Part shown: positions 1 to 11,697 of the stretch, piece by piece
Layout: each line of letters opens with the position of its first letter
Numbering within the stretch: position 1 is the first letter of the stretch
Source of the DNA: Dipylidium caninum
Taxonomy: Eukaryota > Platyhelminthes > Cestoda > Cyclophyllidea > Dipylidiidae
Assembly (NCBI GenBank): GCA_017562135.1
Contig: QEYB01001225.1
Span: 1 to 29,423, forward strand
DNA length: 29,423 nucleotides
Direction of reading: 5' to 3'
Notes under the pieces: model-generated
What the model was told of the DNA's origin: nothing
The model's input: the letters and a program-made list of their open reading frames with translations, nothing else
The model's database searches: none
Position numbers and translations under genes: made by a program

Positions 1-224
1 AGCCTCATGCACTTGTGCTGTTGTGGCTTGCCTAGCAAAGACATGCGAGAAATATTTTGGGTCGACGCGGAGGGAAGCGCGGTTGGAGATGTTGATTGAA
101 GGAAACGAAGGAGAACATCTTGAGAACACGATCGAATCCTGTTACAATGCGTAACACCAGTTCCACGCCATGCCAGTCGACTGTGTTTGATTAGAGTGTT
201 AAGTCCCCACTTTAAGCCACAGTG

Positions 225-231
225 TATAAAA
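225..231 (+). promoter_or_regulatory. Orphan TATA box
   Basis: TATAAAA within GTGTATAAAAATGG, a consensus-quality TATA box. No intact gene follows; the possible H2B relic at 413-785 lies downstream. Confidence 0.35.
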
Positions 232-296
232 ATGGAGATAATGAGCCCTCTTTGGAAAACAGCTTAAGAGCTTGTGGACAATTAAGTTGGGGAGAG

Positions 297-318
297 TGGG
301 GCGAGAGTGGCGCTGAAA
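297..318 (+). repeat. 22-bp exact repeat, copy 1
   Basis: A 22-base string containing GGGGCGAGAGTGGCGCTGAA occurs here and at 9118-9139, same strand, no mismatch. Loose similarity continues about 30 bases to the left. An exact match of this length is not expected by chance in 29 kb, so both are parts of one repeat family or duplicated segment. Confidence 0.8.
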
Positions 319-3300
319 GGCGATGAAAGCGAATTGCTGCTCGCGATTCCACTTCACGCCCCTGTGCAAGGAAAGTCTGTGTTTACATTTCTTTTACGTT
401 TTTTGCCATCATATGAAGCCTTGCTGCTCTTTACGTCTGTGATGCAGAGGGAAATCTTCACTCCTCCTCGAGGCCAGCAACAGTTGAAGCTTAGAGTGGA
501 ACTGGACCTTCTTCTCATCTAGCTTCTTCCAGAGATTCCTCGACAAACAGCCTTTTCGCATTACGCGAAGGCACATAAAGGAGTGCAGGAGCGGAGACCA
601 GTCGTCATCTTCGAGTGGTCCAGCCGCCTCCAAGGCTCACTGGCGAACTTTGACTGGATGTCAGTTGACGAGTACTACTCAAGTCTGACATCTTCTCGAG
701 ATGGAATCTTTGCTCACAACTTACTACCATTGGTGATAATCAACGCAGTTCTCAGATACTTGTTAATCTCTCCCAGCGGCAGGTTGGACATAACTATATC
801 CATATATGATTGGAGTGTGCGGCTGTTGCAGACGATGTTGTGTTGAAGCATCCATTTCACTATTTCTCCCTGAACAATTATTTCATTCTTCCACGCGCTC
901 TAGACGTAGCATGCCGTGTTTTCACCTGCATAGCCTTCAATGAAAACCTTCGTTACTCGCATTCACTCCGGCGATTTCTAAGCATTCCTCAGCGGCGTGG
1001 TCAGTGAAAACGTCTCCCCTCGACCACCCCCTCAATGGCCCAACTTCAGTTTCCGCCTGCGGCTCGCTCTCCTCACTCCTCACACTTTCGTACCCGCCAA
1101 TGCTCCTTTCGCTCCCCTGCTTGACCCTGTTTGCCAACTCAATTTTCGGCCTAAGCGATAGCAGAAAAGAAGGAGTGACGAAAATAAGATAAAAGCAGAG
1201 AATCGGCGAGAGTGAGAATTGAAGAAGCAATAGTTGGAATGAAAGCGGGGGAGTGCAGTGCTCAGCAAGCTAAAAGAACAGAGACAGAGTGGGTTGGATT
1301 TGGAAGAAAACTCATACTGCCTAATTGCAACGCGTCAATGGAGACTTAACTTTCTCAAGAGGGTTTGCTTGTCCGAGATCGTAGTGCTTTGAATGCACTA
1401 TGACCCACAGCACCATTTTACATTGAGTTGGTGTGAGATGATACCTGAACCTCATGAAGCTATTGAGTGGCCGCGAATAGCGCTGATCCAATTAAGTTGG
1501 CTGCCTACAAGCTGATAAAGTTGTGCGGTGCAGGACGAAGAAGTCACACGCCTCAGCAGCTCCATCTGTATAGTAAACGCATCGTCGTCGTGATACGGTT
1601 CGTCTCCTTCGCGTGCAAAAAATCATTATATCCTCTCCGATGTCTTGTGTCTTCTTATTCTTCTTTTCGGCGACCCAATTGACGGTAAAAATTATTGCAT
1701 TGTGACATGCGCATCGGGAGCGATTTGAAGGGGACAGAACAGGCCCGTGGCAATTCGGAATATTGCGGGTGTTTCAAGCTTACCGGCTGACGTAATGAAA
1801 AAGGAGATATTAAGTGCAGCGTTTCTAAAAGTGCTTGCTTTATCTCAGTATTCAACTGATCAGAAACTAAGCTGGCAAGTTAGGATAAACAGATGAGATT
1901 GAAAGGAAAAATTGACAGTGAACAAGACGGAGACAGGGGTGATTGCGTGCGCAGGGTGTGGATGGAACAGATGACGCAGATTTTGATTAGATGACTTTGA
2001 AGCCATTGTATCACATTTACACTCCCTTTTCCATCCAGACGGTCTCTCTCGATTCGTCTTTAATCGCATACAATCTTTCGGCAGCACTCCACCTCCAGGT
2101 ACCTGCACTTGATGAGTAGTCAAGGTGGCTGCAAGACTGTACGTCTTTGTATTGTACCGAAACACGTCTCGAGGCCGTTTCAAATTTGTCTCCTTACGCA
2201 AGAACAATCGAAAACAACAGGCTGACAATAGGCCGATTACAGCTTCATCTCACTACTTACTAGTGAAAGAAGGTCGTAAGGATAAGTTGAACATCAGAGT
2301 TGAAGCGAGTTGGAGGACTAAGTTGGCATTGATGTGCGTGTTTTAAAGTCTCAAAAGGGATGAGCTTTGGGACCACGGCACCGGTGGTTGCGGAGAAGTA
2401 GACTCTGTAAGATGAAATTAATTAACGTTGGAAGAAAAAGTAAGGTGCAAGAGAAAGATTATTTGTCATTCGAAACAAAACGGTTCAAAATTTCTGACTC
2501 CTGGTGAAGGGTGAAAGCAACAAAATTGAGAGTCATTTAACATGTGGTTCTCCCACTTATCTCCACAGCTTATGAACCATATAGGTCTCATCAACACCAC
2601 GTGCTCGATTTGCGTGACAGATGCTGAAGGAGGCTATGCGTGCTACACATTTAATTAGAATTTCTGGTTGGCAACAGTGAGCGATTAAATCGGTATGCGA
2701 CCGCGTGAGGGGTTGTCACTCTCAGAAAGAAAGCAAGACGAAATGGAACGCGCTCGTGTGGACCTGCCTTGACATGTGGTCTAAATCTTCTTAAGCATCG
2801 GCAACTTCCGAGTTGAGAAGCCGATTCTGTTTGCGTGATTAATGCGTACCCTCACTTACCCTCTCTCTTTGGCTTGCTTCTCGCATCGCCGCGCACACAT
2901 TCGCAATTTGAAATCCCAGATGCAAAGGCTTCACCGCACGTCGAAATAGATTCAAAGTCATCAAAACTTGGGCAACTTACTTATGCATTCTTCGTACCCC
3001 GATCGACTGACTTACCCTGGGGATCTTCAAACCCGTAGTCTAAGTGCGCGTCGCGCCTTCCCATGCCTGTCTCGCGTCGCCGACAAAGCACCGCCACCCG
3101 CTGCCGCCTCACTGTCCTCCTATCTCATTTTTAATTCCGACATCACCCATGACTTTTGCAGTTCCCTTGGCTGGCATCTATTCCCATCTCTTCACTAGCG
3201 TTTCCAATATGCATGCGTACTCCCAATCAACGGTGCTAGACTGCTACAGAAAGCTTAGTTTATTCGACCCCGCCGCCTGCCGGCACTAATAATAATCAGC

Positions 3301-4721
3301 AGCGATGCCGTGTGGAAACAAATCATCATACCACCCGCCTCCGACTTCCATTCCTCCCCATTCCACAATTCAGAAACACTCTCCATCGCTCGCACAAACT
3401 GACGAGCGCTTATTGGCAGCAGAGGACTCACGTCGATTGCCAAACTCGTTTTAGATGTTCAGTTGACAAGGGTAAGAATTGCCTCATTCTCTCTGGCCGT
3501 TTTCTGTTGAATTATTCACTAGGACTATACCTGTCTGACTCCTCTTCCTCATTTCCCTATAAAATTTTGTGAGGATAAAAACAAGTGATAATCGAAGAAG
3601 TTCAGAGTAGCCAAATATGTTGAATGCCGCAGAATCTCCTAACCTCCTGTTGACCTGATCTGGAATGTACACTACGAATATGGAGTAGCATATTCGAAAG
3701 CATCCAAGAAAACCATACAGTGATAATGGGCGATTGAAGTGCTAATTTGATTTACCTTAAGGTTCTTCGCCCATAAGCGAAATGTGCTCGTGGAGCGGAT
3801 GTCACTTCGACGGAGTGGATGTTTCGTTTCGGGCTTTGGCCACAGACCCGCGGAATGACTTCCGAACAAAACACTACCGCTTGGGCCTTAGTTGAGACGC
3901 TGGTTCGCATTCGCCAAGAACAAACCATATACAAGAGTTGGCGTTGTAGGCGTCCCTTGAAATTCTTCCATTCAGGACAGGCCAACTGCGAGTTAGGCGT
4001 TGGTACGTTTGACTAGGAGTTGTTGGCCGAGACGTACGTGATGTGATCTGTCATCGTTATGGCGGAATGAGCAAACAAGAAAATATGAACAATACTAGTG
4101 TATTTAGGTGCTGGATTGATTTCCATTTCGGGGTTAGGATTGCAGATTCCCACGTTAATGCCTAGGGGGATTTCTGTTCCCTGTCCTGTGGAAAGCCGTG
4201 AGCATCCCAATATTTCGCATGGATCTGACGTGCTTATGGTGTCGGTGGACAACGAATGCTCTCATGCCAAAAACTTAAGTCAATTTCGTAGCAGAAACTC
4301 TGGTTGATTTTACAAGTTGTTTGTGACGATGATAGCGTGTAATGCGGAATATCCAAGGCCTCGAAGGGTGTTTACGGGTAAAGGTAAGTAACCGAAGCGA
4401 TATGGGGCGCCCCGAACTAGTCGGCATAACCCCGCAAATGCGTAAAATGCAGGTTAGGCGAGGACCAGCGTCTTCCGGAAATGCTTATAACGCAAGATGA
4501 CCAGCTAGGACACAGCGGCCAATCGGAGAAGAACTTATTCCTAATAAACCAATTTGTTTGTGCACAAATTAACATTAACAGCAGCAATAGGAAAAAGCAG
4601 ATCAGTTTGATGAAAAAGAATCCTGCATGCAAAGTAGTTAGATTCAATGCGCAGGGTAGCCAAGTCACTATTCAAAGGGGAAGACGAGAGAGCGTGTCGT
4701 GTTTAGTTGCCTGTTTTGAAT
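319..4721. other. No supported gene
   Basis: Only short open frames on both strands. Faint histone-like strings occur (for example AAEECLEIAG on the minus strand near 970, GGGVLP on the minus strand near 2090, and scattered H3/H4-like pieces at 3780-4590), none above what I could exclude as chance. Confidence 0.5.
413..785 (+). pseudogene. Possible H2B relic, weak
   Basis: One frame reads VIFEWSSRL, then LANFD and TSSRDGI, then LLP. These can be placed on H2B's DIFERIAAESSRLANY, TSREI and LLLP in order. CATCTTCGAG and CTGGCGAACT are spaced as in H2B, and the length from an ATG at about 413 would suit H2B. The alignment needs several gaps and only short identities, so chance similarity is a real possibility. 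A TATA box lies at 225-231. Confidence 0.28.
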
Positions 4722-4988
4722 CGCAGGAATTTGTATGTTAGGTTCGTGCGATTTGTGGCGTTAGTACATGGCGGCTATGCTTGGGCACCTCACCCCCGCC
4801 GAAGTCCGTCGAGATTGCGGGCAACGCAACATGCCCTATGGATAACGCCCCATTCAGCAACTGAACGCCGCATTCGTAACGACGAAGGCTTTAGAACAAG
4901 CTTGAGTTATGTGGGCCTCATCGTTCAACTCTCCAGCGGGCTTTTAGGCTCGACATTCACGTATATGCCTTTGAGAGGAGGAAACAGG
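4722..4988 (+). pseudogene. Histone H2A relic, frameshifted
   Basis: A decayed H2A matching codons of about 34 to 121; 267 bases here against 264 expected. Recognisable blocks lie at 4764-4806 (reading VYMAAML, then L and AEV, with extra bases before AEV), 4807-4829 (the ELAGNA region, out of frame) and 4872-4886 (IRNDE, exact). The last block leads to an AGAACAAG remnant of the LNKL codons. The end has a Leu-Arg-Gly step at 4976-4984, like the Leu-Arg-Gly of the intact H2A at 11698-12084 where most H2As have Leu-Pro-Lys. The DNA alignment to the intact gene needs several small gaps. The N-terminal tail is not recognisable. It faces the H2B relic at 5416-5788, with 428 bases between. It is certainly non-functional as H2A. 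Confidence 0.82.
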
Positions 4989-5359
4989 GCCCACGAGTGC
5001 ATTCCGCTGGTAAAAAATACAGCTTTCCCCGGAGTCGCCACTGGCTAAGTAACGATCGCTACTATCGCCTTCCTGCTCCTCATACGCATCTCCTAGCAGG
5101 CTCCCGCTCTGTTAGCCTGTATGCGCCTTGCTATCACTCGATCTCAAAGATGATTCGAGTCAGAACGTTCACCGTGCACATTCCCAGCTCGACGTTCAAA
5201 AACTGAAACGCATCCGAAGTCTCAACACGAGAAACTCCAGCCTCCACATTGTCAACTCATTCCCCTAGCTGACAGCTAGCAACGAAAAAAACGGCATTAC
5301 TCACCCCCAATAAAGGACAAACAACACACACGACCCTGGTGGGGTCAATGGACGTTTTC

Positions 5360-5365
5360 TTTATT
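5360..5365 (-). promoter_or_regulatory. AATAAA hexamer downstream of the H2B relic
   Basis: A canonical polyadenylation hexamer on the minus strand about 50 bases after the relic's stop. Some histone genes carry both a stem-loop and a polyadenylation signal. The hexamer is short and may be fortuitous. Confidence 0.25.
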
Positions 5366-5384
5366 TGCGGAGGGCGGGACCGCG

Positions 5385-5402
5385 AGAGGTCTAAAGCAGC
5401 CT
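5385..5402 (-). promoter_or_regulatory. Possible decayed histone stem-loop of the H2B relic
   Basis: GAGGCTGCTTTAGACCTC on the minus strand, about 13 bases after the H2B relic's stop. The outer four bases pair, and the inside resembles the histone stem-loop (GGCT, TTT, GA, CC), but inner pairs are lost and it is two bases short. The position suits a relic stem-loop; the match could be chance. Confidence 0.35.
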
Positions 5403-5415
5403 CTGACGTCAGGAG

Positions 5416-5788
5416 CTATTTAGAACCAGTGTATTGGTAACGGCCTTAGTGCTCTCCGAAACAGCGTGCTTTCGCAAGTTCGCCCGGCTAAAGCAGGCGG
5501 ACAGCTGTTTGGATCTCTCTGCTCGTGATTGTTGATTTCTTATTTGTAGTTGGCCAAGCGACTCGATTCCGCGGCGATACGCTCGAAAATGTTGTTATAA
5601 AGGAAACTTCATGATCGACATTGCTTGACGAAATCCCTGTGTCAGGATGAAACTTGACGCAAGACCTTGTAGATATAAATGGGCATAACTCTCCTTCCGT
5701 TCTCCTTTTCTTTGCTCTTGTCCGTTTCGGCACCTTCACTTTAGAAAGCCTGCTTCGCAGCCTTACGAGACACTATCTTCGGAGCCAT
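5416..5788 (-). pseudogene. Histone H2B relic, multiple frameshifts
   Basis: A full-length H2B remnant, 373 bases from an ATG reading MAPK to a surviving TAG after Y-T-G-S-K. Blocks in H2B order, in different frames: the basic N-tail (KVPKRTRAKKRRTE), [81 protein letters not shown] is the animal form. At least seven small indels separate the blocks, for example an extra base before IYIYK and another before HPDTG; one frame also ends early after residue 15. Identity within blocks is very high, so inactivation looks younger than that of the neighbouring H2A relic. A decayed stem-loop and an AATAAA lie just downstream. Confidence 0.96.
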
Positions 5789-7964
5789 GGTAATGGCGTC
5801 CCTGTAACTACTATGGGAATTTATATGTGAGCCGACGACAAAAAAGGAGATGAATTCGCATAGCTAATGGGCTTAGGAAGCCAGCCATTCAGTTGTAGAG
5901 ATACGACAAAATACGCACTTAATGGGTAGAATAGCCGATGAACACATTGGCTCGCGATATTGAAGTGGTACAAGATATTAGCAATCCAATAACTGTTATG
6001 ATTTTCAAGAGTATATGTAAACAACGAAAGATAAAGGCAAAACAGTGTTAAATTCCTAGGCCAGAGAACTGAAGAAAAAAAATTATTCGGGCGACCAAGT
6101 CTTATGTTAATAAAAACCGAGAAAGTCCCGCGCAACCGTATGTAGTTATACTAACAAAACACTAAAATTAAACGATAAAAACTTTCAGAGCTCAGTTTTA
6201 AGGTTTATCTCAACTTCACTGGGGAAACCCATTAGTTTTCGAGAAAACGGAGAGACACCATTGACGGCATCCTTTACAAACAACAAGCCACCGAATTGTC
6301 TATAATATATACACGCAGTAAAAACGTCCATGAAGCAGCACGTTTGGGCTCCGCCGCCCATTCCCTCTGTTGTGTGTCACCAACTGCGCATAAGAGCTCG
6401 TGATATAAAAATACTTCCCCTACTATATTGCAATTAACTAAAAAACATAGTCACAGTTTTGTGGCGCTTCTCTAAATGACAAATATGTCGCAATCGAGAG
6501 GAAATGGACGAATGGAAGAAGGACTACCTTCTCGAGCGTTTCACACCAGTGGATTTTTGCTGCAACGACACGCCATTTCAAGGCACTAATTCTACGTCGC
6601 GCTTGGCAGCGCATGATTTTCGACAGCGTCCAAAGGTGGACCTAATGATCAATGCGTATTCTTCGCTGCTGTCTGCTGTGCTTCTTTAAGACATTTGCCA
6701 ATTAAATTGCACCGTGGGTGGCGCCTGACAGTCGATACGCCCGCATTCGACTGAAGTCGACTTGGAGGCCAATGAGAAACGGGACTGGTTTTCACAATCT
6801 AACTCATTGCAGTTGCTCTCTCGTGGATTATAAACTTGGAGGGCCTACACTGAATGCTCTTCATCCGAATGCCAGTGTTGTCGGGAAAGGAGGCGTTCTC
6901 GTGTATGACCACGTCACAGTTGTAGAGGCCAGGATTAATGGCAGTAAACCGGCTTGCGGATGGCTCCTCTGCTCTCCGTTTGTAGATGTATCGAGGATTA
7001 GCAAGGCGGAGAGACAACTTATGAGGGCGATTTGTGCCTCAGATGCCACAAAATCTCGGAGGAGAAAATTTGCGCTGGGGTACGTAACAAGCAATCCTCC
7101 GAGCAAAATTCTGTCTCTTTGTTTCCTTAACACAAATTGAAAGGCTTCCCTGATGTCAGTCGTTGTCCGATAAGGACGGACGTTGTTCGTGTCCTTCTTC
7201 ACGCATTCACAAGCAATAGATTTTCTCATTTTTGCCTAACTGGAGCAGTAAATGGAGGAAGCTCTCACTAACTTCCTTTTTTCCATTCTTTCAGCGCAAG
7301 TCCTTAGTATCCACTGATCGGTTACTTCAGGAAATTTTCGCATGTGGTGAATCCTTGTTACATCAATCATTATTCACTCTCTCTCAGTTCCCCCTGCATC
7401 GATGAGACACACCAATGCTCTTGTCAGCCTCATAGTAGTGTGTGAGCAGGTTGTCAGTAAAGCAATGGTTTGTAGGAGGTCAAAGGAAGCCTGAAATTTG
7501 GTGCTTGGGCACCGTCAGTTTGTGTTCTCCACCAGAATAGCTAGACCTAGGGCGCGCACGCCAATGCCTAGCGGTATTTGTGTGGATGGTTATTTCTCTC
7601 CGCATCAGAGACGTCGGAAAGCAATGCTTCAGTGAAGACTACAACCGGGAAGGGAATTCGTGACCGACTTTCTGTGTCAAAGAGACGTGATGTAAGACGT
7701 GATGTATAATGCCCAGAGGTGAGTGTTGGGCGGTGAAGCTTTCCTCCTCTGGCGAAGAGAAGCCAAAGTCTTAGTCTGCCAAGTGTCTACATCACGAAAG
7801 TGCAACCCTCTTCCTTTCACTTCAATCTTCTACTCAGTATCACATCCGCCCCGCCCCCATGTCGGCACCAATTGGTGTTGCGGTAAGCGAGTGAGGTCGT
7901 CTCTCTCACTGATCGGCAGAAACGTTGTGTCCGACTCTATCGCTGCCCTTCGTCCACTAATTAT

Positions 7965-8032
7965 AGCAAGTTTAAGATGCAGTTTTGCAATTCTCCCACG
8001 AATGCCGACTTTTGGACCCACCAGGTCGAAAA
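7965..8032 (+). repeat. Dispersed ~68-bp repeat, copy 1
   Basis: Matches 28230-28299 in the same orientation. The best part reads CCGAC, a short gap, then GACCCACCAGG (exact in both copies). Left of it, pieces such as AGATGCAGTTTTG and GATGCATATTTG align loosely. Possibly the tail of an old repeat or gene relic. Confidence 0.55.
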
Positions 8033-9117
8033 TGGAAGGAGACTTGTAGATGTAGAAGATATGTCCTGCTTCCTCACTGTTACACCACACTAGTAAAACA
8101 TTAGTGCCGCAGTCCGTTCTCTCTGCACAGCCTCGTTATCGTGCTGGTTTGCCTCATCCGAGTCAGAAAGCCCACTAGGGGTGGAGAGAGAGAGAGTAAT
8201 CAATGGCCGCTCTATTTCCTTCGAGTCGGACGTGAAATGACGCCTGTGGTGAAGCGTGTCGTATGTTTGACACCAACTCCTGGCCTCCGACTGCCTCTCT
8301 GCAACTTCCCAATCCGATATTGGTGATTGCGACGGGGAAGGGTATCTTCAAAGTTGACGTGGGTTGAACTTCCACCAACCTTCCTTCCAACAGTCTTTAG
8401 GCAGACTTCATTAAAATTTTTATTGACAGCCAATGCTATCTGCTCCACCATCAGGCAACCAATGAGACTCTTGGAATTCTTCGTCTTTGCATCAGACTAA
8501 CCGTCTTCCTAACTGCCGCGGCGAGAGTTATTTTCTCGAAATCATTTTATTTGGGTTGTGAGTGCATGTGAAAGAAGAAGGCACCGAACATGACACAAAT
8601 GCAGTATGCAACCCCAAGAAAAGGGCCGTATTTCGGGATCGGGTGTGAGTCCCTAATACATGCAGTTCATCCGCCTTTCTCCTTGGAGCTGGAGAAGGAC
8701 ACGGTTCAATCTATCTTCTCTAGCAGTCCCACACTGCCACACACTGGCAAATGGACGACATAACTTATCCCTGCGACTCTGCTTCAGCTAGCATCTTCGC
8801 TACACTAAGCAAAGGTTATGTAAAAAGGACGGAAAGCGGAAAGCCCTGCGACAAGGCCTTAAATGGGCTCACACGTCGGGCAGCTTCTCTTGGTTACAGC
8901 TTTAACTGTCCAGACGAGCAGACGCTCAATGGCAATGGCATCCCCAACCGACCAATCAGCAACCATACGATGAACTGCCACCTCTGTTCCATTAAATCTA
9001 TCGCAAAATATTCTCTTCCTTTCGCGCCACTTTAATTTATCTTTCTGAAGTAGGAAAATAGATGTAACGGACCTACTGCGGGCAAGTTGCCTTGAGGACG
9101 AGTGAGGCTGAGGAAAA

Positions 9118-9139
9118 TGGGGCGAGAGTGGCGCTGAAA
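9118..9139 (+). repeat. 22-bp exact repeat, copy 2
   Basis: Exact partner of 297-318. Sequence to the right turns purine-rich (GAGAGAGG) and no longer matches. Confidence 0.8.
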
Positions 9140-11387
9140 AGCACTTTTGTGGGGAGGGAGGCGAGAGAGGAGAGAGAGGGCAAAGGAGGCGGGCTGATGT
9201 TAAATAGATTATTGAACGATGACAAAATTATGACTTGCCAGAATGGAAATCAGTTACCTTTTGCCTACTACTGCTGCTAACATGTTTGTATGCCAATTCG
9301 CTGGCTATTTCGGGCCTCGCCTTCAACTCTTCAGTGCTCTAAAATGACACGCTCCAGTCGAGGAGGTAACGGTAGGCCGAGAGCATGATTCACTTGAAAT
9401 ACTCGGGTGCGAAGCCGAAAAGAGAGCTTTCCCGGGCCTAACGGTCAGTCGGCACTTCAGCGGGTTATCCAAAACAGAAAGACGTTGTTGACGCTCTCTG
9501 ACAAGCGTCAATGGTGAACACGTTGAAAGCGGTATTGAGGAAATTTTTTGCACCCCGAAACGGAGATAGTGAAAATGGGTGTTGTAACACGACATTGTCC
9601 ACAACAGTCACATACTGCGACCGTAAGAGCTAAGGCCGCATGCCCAACTCCACTTGTTTCTCTTCTGAAAGCAAAGGTGGAGCGTGGAGTAGAGAAGGGG
9701 AAGGGAGCGGCGGCAATCTCGAGCTTCCGATCGCTGGGGTTCACTGAGAAATTCGTCATACGTGCAAAGGAGTGATTGACAGCATTTGACCACGTGGATT
9801 TCGAGGGTGAAATGAGTTAACATATTTCTCAAAACCCAAACACCACCAATGCATCAATGCTTCGGAATGAGGGTGTCAAGTCTTCCACGGCGTTTCTCAA
9901 GCTCCAGGCTCCATTGCAAACAATTTCTCCTTCTCAATAAAGATATCATCAACTGCGCATATATATCGTTAGCTCTTTGCACGCCGCATTCTCCCAATTC
10001 TATACGAAGATATTGTGCTCTGTAGAGCAGCTTCGTAGCCACGACGAGACAGTCTCCTACAAAAGGCGAATCGTCCCGAGAATGTGGCTGATCCACGTCT
10101 TTCACTTATGCTTCAGTTCAGAGCGTTGGGTCCTCTCTGGCAAAACGATCTCAAAAGAGTTAGTCGTCCTCATCCATGCTGAGCGCAAACTGGCCTGCGG
10201 ATTAATTGGTTGCCCCCTCTAGGCAATATCAGCACCATATTCCTGAAGTGAGCACGAGGACCTCCTTCCACCTCTACTCTACCACTGTACATATTTCTCG
10301 GCCCGACTCTCGAAATCCATAGGCGCGAAGTCAGATGCCGAAGCAAGTAGCATTCGAGAGTGCGGCGGATGTAAACTCCCTACGCGGATAACCAGGAAAA
10401 TTCACTACTCAAGAAGGCTCCCCAAAAAAATACTTATTTTGTGATAGTTACACTAACAGATGCATGTAGATCATGAAGATATGCAACGGTTCTCACCGCA
10501 ATCACTCTCATTACCGGCGGAATGAAAAATGCCTCGGCTGAGGCATTCTAGGTTTCGTAGGAACGACCTTTCGATTGCAACAAATACGGAGGTACGCCAT
10601 CTCTCACAACGACACGACCTGCTGCACCACCCCCTATCCTTTCAATTTGTTGGTGAAAGAAAAACACCAATGTTCAAATGGCGGACTCAAATTGCTATGA
10701 ACAAAAGCAGGCCTGAGAAACGGAATTTTTTTAGACTGAAGCTGAAACCAACACCTCAGAGATAAATTAGCTTCAGCGCCCAAACTCACGATGCCGAAGG
10801 GAATACCAGCTTTCATGTCGGTCCCCTGAAAGCTATTATCTTGACACCAATCTCAGAGCCAGGAGAACCTGTGTTCAACCACCCTGAATCAATCGACCAA
10901 AATCATTTCGATGAAATGCAATTCAAGTGCTTCTTCTTGATAAAAATCTCCACTTTTACAGGCAAGACACGATTCTAAATGCCTCACAAAATTATGATGG
11001 CTACTGTATTCTATGTTCGCTTAAAAACAAATTGTGATTACCAGAAGGGAGGACATTTGTCAGTTGGCTAAATATGGGGTGAATGAATGGGAAGGAGGAT
11101 ATGGCACAGCTTCATACTGTAGAGGAGTTAATTTGTCAACAGTCATTGAATCGTTGTGTGGCTGTCGTGCTTTATCATGCATCATCCTTTAACCTTGTGC
11201 CCACGAGGTGCTTCGACACGACCTCTTTCATCAAGCCGAGCCAGCAGTCAATAAGTACACTCACGTGTATCCACCCTATGAATTGCATAAAGTGGGGAAC
11301 ATCATTTTTGAGAGCCCCGAACGAAAGCAATTGCTCCCGATCCCAACCCCAACCACATCTCCAACCTCGGACACGACCACAACAAGA

Positions 11388-11410
11388 GCCCAGCCCAGCC
11401 CAGCCCAGCC
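11388..11410 (+). repeat. GCCCA pentanucleotide microsatellite
   Basis: Four and a half tandem copies of GCCCA, about 180 bases beyond the H2A stem-loop. Confidence 0.9.
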
Positions 11411-11593
11411 GATAGTCGTCGGGTCGAGTCGAGTCCCTAACGCGCATTTACCAACCCCTCCACTCATTTTCCTGCTCACCCACCCACGTGCCGGATATTT
11501 CGCACGGGAGAATGCAGACGGCACATAAACTGCCCACATGCAACTGCGCAAAATTTTACCCCACCCGTTAAATTAGGCAACAATCATTCTTCC

Positions 11594-11615
11594 AGCGGCC
11601 CTTAAAAGGACCGCT
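11594..11615 (-). promoter_or_regulatory. Histone mRNA 3' stem-loop
   Basis: On the minus strand, 82 bases after the H2A stop, the core GGTCCTTTTAAGGGCC (11597-11612) fits the metazoan histone stem-loop: six-base stem, TTTA loop, one G-U pair. The pairing extends three more bases on each side (AGC/GCT) to a nine-base stem, longer than usual. A purine-rich GGAAGAA lies just downstream (11587-11593) and could be the element that pairs with U7 snRNA. I see no AATAAA soon after. This marks a replication-dependent, non-polyadenylated histone transcript. Confidence 0.85.
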
Positions 11616-11697
11616 AGCACGTTCACATTCATGCTCGCCTACCGACTACCTCACCGTCTCCTCACTGAGGTCAGCAGACGGGCAAGCGAACCGCCTA

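Larger units (their letters stand above)
5789..11586. other. No supported gene
   Basis: AT-richer from about 5800 to 6500, otherwise mixed. The longest open frame, 140 codons at 6718-7140 (plus), starts with GTG and has no recognisable domain. Two dispersed repeat copies are listed separately. Nothing else is supported. Confidence 0.5.

Noticed and set aside
937..1230. H2A relic on the minus strand (AAEECLEIAG)
   Set aside because: Nine identities but with two gaps over 16 positions and no second block; not enough to list as a gene.
6718..7140. 140-codon open frame, plus strand
   Set aside because: Starts with GTG and has no recognisable domain. The length is near that of H3 and a few strings can be forced onto H3, but the identities are too short. 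Left as unsupported.
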